Shown here: in pieces, positions 58,058 through 64,000 of the stretch
Layout: every line of letters starts with the position of its first letter
How positions within the stretch are numbered: position 1 is the first letter of the stretch
From: Hymenobacter cellulosilyticus
GTDB lineage: Bacteria > Bacteroidota > Bacteroidia > Cytophagales > Hymenobacteraceae
Direction: 5' to 3'
NCBI RefSeq assembly: GCF_022919215.1
Contig: NZ_CP095046.1
Coordinates: 4,950,501-5,014,500 of the forward strand
DNA: 64,000 nt
Translations under genes and position numbers: made by a program
The notes under the pieces: model-generated
Databases searched by the model: none
The model's input: only the letters and a program-made list of their open reading frames with translations
Told to the model about the DNA's origin: nothing

Positions 58058-59044
58058 ATGACACAAGCTACCCACCGCAGCCTGTGGGCAGGTCTGTTGG
58101 CGCTCTGCACCACCAGCCTGCACGCACAAGACAACACCAGCACCCTTCAGCAAACCGGCCTCGACAACCGGGCCCAGATTACCCAGGTTGGCAATGGCCA
58201 CAGCTCGGCGGGCACCCAGCTGGGCAACCTCAACACGCTGGAGGTAAATCAGTCTGGCAGCTACAACCGGGCCACCTCGGCGCAGGTCGGCAACCGCAAC
58301 GCCGTTACCCAAAACCAGAGTGCCGCTTCCAGCACGGCTTCGGCCAGCCAGCTCGGCGACCGGAACACCATTTCTCAAACCCAGGAAATCGGGCCTAACC
58401 ACACGGCCACGGGTGTTCAACTGGGCAACCGCAACGAACTAACCCAGGCCCAGCGGGGCTCGGGTCACCAGGCAGGAGCCGCGCAGACGGGCAACCGCAA
58501 CGTGGCCGAGCAGATTCAGTTCGGCCGGGTAAACCAGGCGGGCATTCTGCAAGTGGGCGACAATAACCAGGCGTATCAGCAGCAGTCTGGCCTGGGCAAC
58601 ATTGCGACGCTGGCTTCCGTCGGCAACCGGAACAGCGCTGTTCAGGACCAGGGCGGCTCCAACACGGCCACGGGCGCCCAGCTCGGCAACGATAACAGCC
58701 TGACCCAGCGCCAGCAGGGCTTTGGCAATTCGGCCACGGCCAGCCAGGTCGGGAACCGCAACCTCGCCGAGCAGAGCCAGGAAGGTGGCTCACCCAGCCT
58801 GAATACGGCTACTATCGAGCAGGAGGGCAATGACAACCGCGCCTACCAGTCGCAGGGTGGCGGCGACATCTCCGCGCAAAACTCGGCCTACATTGACCAG
58901 GACGGCAACGGCCACTTTGCCCGGCAGCAGCAAACGGGCATCAGCAACTCGGCGGAAGTTTACCAGGGTATTTCGGGACAAAGCAGCACCACCATTCAGA
59001 ATGGTGTCGGCAACCAGGTTGAGGTTCGGCAGAACCATCCGTAA
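58058..59044 (+). CDS. Curlin-repeat protein
   Basis: 328 residues. Signal peptide (LLALCTTSLHAQ), then about a dozen units with the curlin core Q-x-G-x-x-N, such as ITQVGNGHSSAGTQLGNLN, SASQLGDRNTISQTQ and ATASQVGNRNLAEQSQ. Curlins are secreted amyloid subunits nucleated by CsgB and exported with CsgE, F and G. No csg gene lies in this window, so it is an orphan here. ATG start in an AT-rich upstream region; own terminator. Confidence 0.92.
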   Translation: MTQATHRSLWAGLLALCTTSLHAQDNTSTLQQTGLDNRAQITQVGNGHSSAGTQLGNLNTLEVNQSGSYNRATSAQVGNRNAVTQNQSAASSTASASQLGDRNTISQTQEIGPNHTATGVQLGNRNELTQAQRGSGHQAGAAQTGNRNVAEQIQFGRVNQAGILQVGDNNQAYQQQSGLGNIATLASVGNRNSAVQDQGGSNTATGAQLGNDNSLTQRQQGFGNSATASQVGNRNLAEQSQEGGSPSLNTATIEQEGNDNRAYQSQGGGDISAQNSAYIDQDGNGHFARQQQTGISNSAEVYQGISGQSSTTIQNGVGNQVEVRQNHP

Positions 59045-59083
59045 GGCCCAGCGGTAGCACCGCCTACCTGCCCAATAAACAAG

Positions 59084-59122
59084 CAAAAGCCCCGCAGCAA
59101 CCAAGGTTACTGCGGGGCTTTT
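59084..59122 (+). terminator. Terminator of the curlin-repeat gene
   Basis: GCAAAAGCCCCGCAGCAACC pairs with GGTTACTGCGGGGCTTTT; T tract follows on the plus strand. Confidence 0.85.
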
Positions 59123-59140
59123 CACTAAAGCAAGTAGTGT

Positions 59141-61069
59141 TTACTTATCGAGTTGCTCGGCGCGCTCGGCCAACTTTTCCCACTGGTCGTTGGTGCGGTT
59201 GAGCTCCTTTTTCACCTGCTCAAACTTCATCGTGGCGTCTTTCAGCTGGGCGGTGTTGTTGTAGATGTTCGGGTCGGCCAGCTGCTTTTCGTAGATGGCC
59301 AGCTCTTTTTCCAGGGTCGTAATCTTGCCCTCGATTTCCTTGAGCTCCTTATTCACCTTTTTTAGCTCGTGCTGATTAGCTTCGCGCTCCGAGCTGGAAA
59401 CCGGCTTTTTCTCCTCCTTCACCGGCTTGGGAGCCGAGGGCGAGGCCAAGCCAGCCTTCTTAGCGGCCTTTTCGCGGTCTTCCTGCCACTGCTCGTACTC
59501 GGCGTAGGTACCGGGGTACTCCTTCAGCTGGTAGTCCTCGATGTACCAGATCTTGTTGGCCACGTTTTCTACGAAGAACCGGTCGTGGCTAATCACGATG
59601 TAGGTGCCTTCGTACTGGTCCAGGGCCTGAATCAGGATGTTCACCGACTGCATGTCCAAGTGGTTGGTCGGTTCGTCGAGCAACAGGAAGTTGGCTTCCG
59701 AAATCAGGGTTTTGGCCAACGCCACGCGGCTTTTCTCGCCCCCGCTCAGCACCTTGATTTTCTTGTAGACCTCGTCGCCGGTGAACAGGAAGGAACCCAG
59801 AACCGAGCGCAGCTCCATTTCGGAGCGCTTGGAGCCGGCTTCCACCATTTCCTGCAGAATCTCGTTTTCGATGCGCAGGCTTTCGAGCTGGTGCTGGGCA
59901 TAAAACGCCATGATGACGTTGTGGCCCAGCTGGTGGTTGCCGTTGGTGGGCGCCTCTTGCCCCGCCACCAGGCGCATCAGCGTCGACTTACCTTTACCGT
60001 TGGCCCCAATCAGCGCGATTTTGTCGCCCCGCTCGATGTGCACGTGGGTGTCGCGGAAGATGAGCTTCTCGCCGTATTTTTTGCCTACGTGCTCCATGCG
60101 CAGGATGTGGCGGCCAGGCGTCACGGTGAAGTTGAACTTGATGTTCACCTTCGCGTCGTCGGCGGCCACGTCCTCAATGCGCTCCAGCTTATCCAGGGCC
60201 TTTACCCGGCTCTGGGCCTGCTTGGCCTTCGATGCCTTGGCCTTGAATCGCTCAATAAACCGCTCGGCCTGCTTGATCTGGGCCTGCTGGTTTTCGAAAG
60301 CCCCCTTCTGAATGGCGTTGCGCTCCTCCTTTTCTTCAAGGTAGAAGGAGTAGTTGCCGGCATAAGGCACCAGCTTGCCGCCGGTTACTTCCACGGTGGT
60401 GTTGGTGGTGCGGTCCAGGAATTCCCGGTCGTGACTCACGATAATAACGGCGCCTTCGTAGCCGGCCAGGTAGTTCTCAATCCACTTGATGGAGGGCAAG
60501 TCCAAGTGGTTGGTCGGTTCGTCGAGCAGCAGCAAGGAGGGTTGCTGGAGCAGGATTTTGGCCAGCATCACGCGCATACGCCAGCCACCCGAAAACAGCT
60601 TCAGCGGCTTCTGCAGCTCCTCGGTGGTAAAGCCCAGACCTTCCAGGATTTCCTCGGCCCGGGCCTGCATGGTGTAACCGCCGAGGGCCTCGAAGCGGTC
60701 CTGCAGGGTGGCCAGCTTGTCCACGAGGTCGTCGGTGTAGTTGGTTTCGAACTCGAGCAGCACCTCGTCAATTTTCTTCTGCACGTCGAGGGCCTCAGCG
60801 AAGGCCTGCATGGCCACAATCAGGATGGGCTCGTGGGAGTCGTAGCTGAGCAAATCCTGGTTCAGGAAGCCCAGGCTCACGTCCTTGCTCATGGAGATGC
60901 TGCCGCCGTCGGGCTTGTACTCGCCCACCAGAATGCGCAGCAGCGTGGATTTGCCCCGGCCATTGAGCCCGATCAGGCCAATCTTATCTTTGGGCTTAAT
61001 ATGAAGGCTGGCCTTGTCGTAGAGCGTACGCGAGCCGAAGTGAAAATCGAGGTCAGTAATGGAAATCAT
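59141..61069 (-). CDS. ABC-F family ATPase
   Basis: 642 residues, soluble twin ATP-binding protein that acts on ribosomes. Two Walker A motifs (GLNGRGKSTLLR, GANGKGKSTLMR) and two signatures (FSGGWRMRVMLAK, LSGGEKSRVALAK), with both Walker B sites ending LLDEPTNHLD. The linker carries the typical Lys-rich helices, and the C-terminus ends in a coiled coil. Antibiotic protection is known for some members; this one looks housekeeping, like Uup or YdiF. ATG start and promoter fit. Confidence 0.95.
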   Translation of the reverse strand: MISITDLDFHFGSRTLYDKASLHIKPKDKIGLIGLNGRGKSTLLRILVGEYKPDGGSISMSKDVSLGFLNQDLLSYDSHEPILIVAMQAFAEALDVQKKIDEVLLEFETNYTDDLVDKLATLQDRFEALGGYTMQARAEEILEGLGFTTEELQKPLKLFSGGWRMRVMLAKILLQQPSLLLLDEPTNHLDLPSIKWIENYLAGYEGAVIIVSHDREFLDRTTNTTVEVTGGKLVPYAGNYSFYLEEKEERNAIQKGAFENQQAQIKQAERFIERFKAKASKAKQAQSRVKALDKLERIEDVAADDAKVNIKFNFTVTPGRHILRMEHVGKKYGEKLIFRDTHVHIERGDKIALIGANGKGKSTLMRLVAGQEAPTNGNHQLGHNVIMAFYAQHQLESLRIENEILQEMVEAGSKRSEMELRSVLGSFLFTGDEVYKKIKVLSGGEKSRVALAKTLISEANFLLLDEPTNHLDMQSVNILIQALDQYEGTYIVISHDRFFVENVANKIWYIEDYQLKEYPGTYAEYEQWQEDREKAAKKAGLASPSAPKPVKEEKKPVSSSEREANQHELKKVNKELKEIEGKITTLEKELAIYEKQLADPNIYNNTAQLKDATMKFEQVKKELNRTNDQWEKLAERAEQLDK

Positions 61070-61092
61070 CCTACTTTGCGTGTATCAGGGCG

Positions 61093-61122
61093 CAAAGGTA
61101 CGGGTTTAGGCAGGGTACCCAA
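61093..61122 (-). promoter_or_regulatory. Bacteroidota-type promoter for the ABC-F gene
   Basis: On the minus strand TTG, 19 bases, then TACCTTTG. Both parts match the Bacteroidota TTG / TAnnTTTG consensus at its normal spacing, 24 bases upstream of the ATG. The best promoter seen in the window. Confidence 0.75.
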
Positions 61123-61244
61123 CCTTCGACCACTACTTAGCTACAGATAAGCTTTCCGTAAGCGCCACAATTTTATGCCTAAACGCTTTTTGGCTGCTGT
61201 TCTGTTCACGGCCAGCCGAATCCATAGTTTATACTTTATACTAC

Positions 61245-61829
61245 ATGGGAATAAGGGTTACAGCAATTCATTTTGAACAGGGCTTGCCAGTGTTTTCCGA
61301 AATCAAACAGCAGTACAAGGCCCAGACGGGCTTAGATATTTCGCTGGTGGCCACCGTGCATCTGGCCAACGGCTCCCTACCCGATCTGATGGCGTCCCCT
61401 TCTTGCGCGCTACAACTGCTCAATGCCGACGCGGCTGCCAGCGAGCAACTGGAGCTGGCGTACGATAAGCAAAAAGCCCGGTTTCTTGCAACCCAGCAGT
61501 ACGAGGCCGCCGCTGCCGCCAGGGACGCTTTTACCAGAGCAAGATCGGCCTACACGCATCTCCACGACTGGACGTTTGTCGTGAGTTGGTCCTCCTCTTC
61601 CGTATTCGAGCATTTTTACGCCATAGAGTTTACTAGCACCAAGGATACAATTGAAGTATACCAATACAGCGACCAGGAATACGCCGTTGACTCTTTGCTT
61701 AGAGTGCTGGTAGATTTAGGAGGGATATACCTAGGCTTTGCCAGCGAAACACCCCAAAGCCCGCCTAGGCGTTGGCGTAAGCTGAAGCGGTGGGAAGACT
61801 ACAGGTGGTATAATCGTCCGAAAAAGTGA
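61245..61829 (+). CDS. Unrecognised cytoplasmic protein 1 of a lower-GC trio
   Basis: 194 residues. No signal peptide or membrane helix. Mixed alpha/beta with an acidic, Ala-rich central helix (SEQLELAYDKQKARFLATQQ) and a basic C-terminus (RRWRKLKRWEDYRWYNRPKK). I do not recognise it. Its GC content is visibly lower than that of the genes to its left. Next gene starts 10 bases away. Confidence 0.6.
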   Translation: MGIRVTAIHFEQGLPVFSEIKQQYKAQTGLDISLVATVHLANGSLPDLMASPSCALQLLNADAAASEQLELAYDKQKARFLATQQYEAAAAARDAFTRARSAYTHLHDWTFVVSWSSSSVFEHFYAIEFTSTKDTIEVYQYSDQEYAVDSLLRVLVDLGGIYLGFASETPQSPPRRWRKLKRWEDYRWYNRPKK

Positions 61830-61838
61830 TTCGCTTCT

Positions 61839-62270
61839 ATGTTCCGCACATCCAAAGCTCTCCGCTACCAGCGGCTCAACCACGAGTGGAACGCCGAACC
61901 TAATGCCCCGCAGCCTGTGCTTACCGTGGAGGGACAGGCGCTACAATTAGAGTTTTCCTGGAATGATATCCTGTTTGAACAGTTCCCGCAAGCTGAGCGG
62001 GGCTGTCTGACGTTTCGAGGCTGCCACAAGTATTCCTTCAACGCCCTGAATGACGAAGGGTATTATCTTGGGCAGCACCGGTACACCACTTTACAACTGC
62101 CGTGGGGCGAGTTCTACGAGCTGTTTACCGACTGGCAAACCGATTTCCCGCCCGATGTCGTGGTCCTGGGCCCGGCTGCTGACTCTGCCCGGCTTCACCA
62201 CTTTCTGTTTTTCCTGAGGGACAATACCTTCGAATGCGTGGCCGAAAGCTGGGAGCTTCGGCGTCGCTGA
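61839..62270 (+). CDS. Unrecognised protein 2 of a lower-GC trio
   Basis: 143 residues. No signal peptide. Aromatic-rich (LQLPWGEFYELFTDWQTDFP, LHHFLFFLRDNTFECVAESW), with a mixed strand pattern that could be a small alpha/beta fold of the kind used by immunity proteins. That is a guess from pattern. Starts with ATG 10 bases after the previous stop. Confidence 0.6.
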   Translation: MFRTSKALRYQRLNHEWNAEPNAPQPVLTVEGQALQLEFSWNDILFEQFPQAERGCLTFRGCHKYSFNALNDEGYYLGQHRYTTLQLPWGEFYELFTDWQTDFPPDVVVLGPAADSARLHHFLFFLRDNTFECVAESWELRRR

Positions 62271-62343
62271 CGCAAGATTCTTCCCTTCGCCAACACCTTG
62301 ACTTATTCCAGTTACACTTCCCGGTGCTATACCTTACTCATTA

Positions 62344-62721
62344 ATGGAAATTCTGGAAGCTATTCTCAGCCTGTTGTTTGCTGTGCTAGACGGTGGGTCC
62401 AGCACGAAAGCCACTACCCCATTGTCATCGGTTGTGGCTGTGCTCCTACTGATTCTGACGGGTCCACTTGCCATCTGGGTTCTAGTACAACTTGAGCCAG
62501 AGCCCTCACAGTTGCTGCTCTGCTTTCTGGCAGCTTTACCACTTGGCGGGCTCAGTGCCTATCTGTTCTTTCGAGTACATCTTGTGGCATCCTACACACT
62601 AACCGGATTTACTCTAACCGTTCTTTGGGTATCAATCCTGCTTACGCTACTAGGCACTTACTTAATTGCGCAGTATCCGTGGGTGGCCCCTACCGAAATC
62701 AGTGAGCTAATCGGACGGTAA
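62344..62721 (+). CDS. Unrecognised membrane protein 3 of a lower-GC trio
   Basis: 125 residues with three or four hydrophobic helices (LLILTGPLAIWVLVQLEPEP then LLLCFLAALPLGGLSAYLFF). About 51% GC by eye, below the window average. Not recognised. Begins 74 bases after gene 2. Confidence 0.55.
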   Translation: MEILEAILSLLFAVLDGGSSTKATTPLSSVVAVLLLILTGPLAIWVLVQLEPEPSQLLLCFLAALPLGGLSAYLFFRVHLVASYTLTGFTLTVLWVSILLTLLGTYLIAQYPWVAPTEISELIGR

Positions 62722-62999
62722 ACGGCACGACCTGAGCCGGCAAAACAAAGCGGCGTTCTGTAGGCAGCGAGTATTCCAGGTACAATTCCCCTAAACATAT
62801 TTCCCAATGCTGCTGTAGGGTGGAGCTCCGGGAAAACACCCTTCTGAATGCAAAACGTCCTGGCCGCTTTTATCTTGTTGTTGGCCAGCTCACTAGCAAA
62901 AAAGCCACGCGCACCCCTCGACAAAACATTCAACAATTCCTATCCATCTAATTATATTTCCACCCGTATAAACCCGTATTCCTCTCCGTAGTTATCTGA
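62722..62999. other. AT-rich gap before the GAF gene, no gene seen
   Basis: 278 bases. A 92-codon frame on the minus strand crosses it but has no supporting composition or motif. No terminator or repeat is clear. The right part (AATTATATTTCC) is AT-rich and probably carries the promoter of the GAF gene. Confidence 0.4.
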
Positions 63000-63706
63000 A
63001 TGCCTCCTGTTGAACCGTCCTTAATTCCCAGCAACGAAGAGGACCGCCTGCTTGCCCTGAGCCGTTACCAGATAGTAGGTACGGCCCGGAAAGCTTGTTC
63101 GACGATCTGGCCGCCCTGACGGCCAAGCTTTTCCGGACGCCCATTGCCCTAGTTTCGTTGGTGGAGGAAGACAGCGTGTGGTTTAAGGCCAACTTCGGCT
63201 TGCCTGATGCGGGGCGGGTTGGGCGTACCGAAAGCCTGTGTTCGGTGGCTATTCTGCACAACCAGGTCACGGTATTCGAGAACCTGAGCACGCATCCCTG
63301 CACCTTGGTTGACCCTAGCGTACAGCAGGCCCTGCACATGGAGTTTTACGCCGGGCATCCTTTGCAAACCCCGGAAGGCTACAACATTGGTTCTCTCTGC
63401 GTTATTGACCGCCAGCCCCGAGTTTTCTCACCCGACGAACAGGAGTTACTCCAGCAGTTGGCTACCACGGTGATGCTCCTGCTGGAGCTGCGGCGGGTGG
63501 GGGTCACGCTACTGACCTCCGGCGACAAGCTTTACCCCACCGTACCCTCCCTGGTGCACAGCCTGACGCTGCTGGCCGAAATCGGCAGCAGCGGGGCCGC
63601 TATAGATATTACCGGTAAGCCAATTGATACGCTGGCTATTCATCACGAAGCTGCACAGCTCACGAGCTTGCTTAACCGCACGATTGAGCAGGTCCTAGCC
63701 GACTAG
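63000..63706 (+). CDS. GAF domain protein (frameshifted)
   Basis: About 235 residues. The GAF domain (LTAKLFRTPIALVSLVEEDS, VWFKANFGLPDAGRVGRTES, YAGHPLQTPEGYNIGSLCVI, DRQPRVFSPDEQELLQQLAT) binds small ligands or acts as a light/redox sensor elsewhere. One C is missing at 63085-63087; repair joins SRYQIVGTAPESLFDDLAAL to the ATG at 63000. The C-terminal 80 residues are helical and unassigned. No output domain, so it is a stand-alone sensor or an adaptor. Confidence 0.85.
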
Positions 63707-64000
63707 GCTACCGCCGCATCAGGATCTGTGCCAGGCCCCCAGGCTTGCCCCTGAAAATTGTAAGCTGCCCGGTACCTGCTACTTCTGGCGGCAAGCTCCC
63801 GGCCGTATTTCCACCTGTGCCCCTAAGCCTTGCCCAGCCCGCAATATTGGGCCGATAAACCTGTGCCCCCGAAATTCCTTACTAACCCTTATTACCAGAC
63901 TCTCAATCAGTTGATTACACACATTGCATTCTAAGCTGAACAAATCAATAATTTTCGCCGGGGTTAGATAAAATAATATTCAACGATATAGGATTTCGTC
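63707..64000. other. Right-end intergenic stretch, no gene seen
   Basis: 294 bases after the GAF gene. GC-rich at first (short Pro-like codon runs but no open frame of note), then AT-rich to the window edge. No hairpin terminator, repeat or promoter is convincing; the next gene probably lies outside. Confidence 0.4.

Noticed and set aside
59369..61150. Long plus-strand frame opposite the ABC-F gene
   Set aside because: Antisense shadow; the minus strand has both ABC motifs.
62658..62936. 92-codon minus-strand frame between the unrecognised trio and the GAF gene
   Set aside because: Overlaps gene 3 end to end on the opposite strand and lacks start context, motifs or conserved pattern.
1815..63090. 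Programmed ribosomal frameshifting or transcriptional slippage as the cause of the split genes
   Set aside because: About 30 sites in 64 kb, in unrelated genes, without common slippery heptamers, stem-loops or stop codons, and all of the same sign. Assembly error fits better.
1..64000. CRISPR arrays, tRNA, rRNA, phage or transposase genes
   Set aside because: No regularly spaced direct repeats, no cloverleaf I could identify by eye, and no integrase or transposase motifs. A tRNAscan-type run would be needed to rule out a missed tRNA.

Overview
The window looks like a chromosomal segment of a high-GC Bacteroidota, most likely Hymenobacter or a close relative (Cytophagales, Hymenobacteraceae). 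The evidence is a set of families largely confined to that phylum (DUF5103, DUF4296, DUF3276/PUR-like, DUF3822, an ABC permease fused to an M1 peptidase), a type IX secretion sorting domain on one secreted protein, promoter -7 boxes of the form TAnnTTTG, and start codons without Shine-Dalgarno sequences. The genus is inference. I saw no rRNA, tRNA, CRISPR array, transposase or prophage gene.

Layout. 0.1-9.3 kb: secreted protein, UbiB-type kinase with a phasin-like partner, esterase, acyltransferase, retropepsin-PDZ protein, menC, KGG stress protein. 9.5-13.0 kb: a three-gene cluster egtB-egtD-PLP enzyme, predicted to make ergothioneine without egtC. 13-20 kb: MATE exporter, DUF922, CsaA, a MoxR-less Bat-type operon (DUF58, anchored protein, VWA), YggS, DUF423. 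20-30 kb: housekeeping and hypothetical genes (DUF1573, helicase, thioesterase, GerW-like, Nudix, coaD, phosphodiesterase). 30-38 kb: threonine aldolase, NhaA, phosphatase plus DNA glycosylase, second DUF58 protein, PUR-like protein, YchF. 38-46 kb: one leftward group with an ABC-permease/M1-peptidase fusion, its ATPase, a CPBP protease and a LytS/LytTR two-component system. 46-53 kb: tandem M48 proteases, a pair of polytopic DUF2157-type proteins, DUF5103. 53.4-57.9 kb: a translationally coupled trio PhoX-like protein, leucine-rich repeat protein, di-haem peroxidase. 58-59 kb: an orphan curlin-repeat protein. 59-64 kb: ABC-F protein, three unrecognised lower-GC genes, a GAF protein.

Two window-wide patterns matter for any reader. 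First, about 23 genes are broken by a total of about 30 frameshifts. Every one is explained by one base missing from a short run, nearly always G or C, and never by an extra base. I read these as assembly or sequencing errors, so I annotate each gene across its shift and give the position. Second, intergenic gaps carry dispersed palindromic elements of two related designs (about 150-160 bp nested inverted repeats, plus solo arms). These are the main non-coding structure here.

The best candidates for something not well described are the PhoX/LRR/peroxidase operon, the egtB-egtD-PLP cluster, the nested palindromic repeats and the unrecognised trio at 61.2-62.7 kb. No feature here is proof of a new system.
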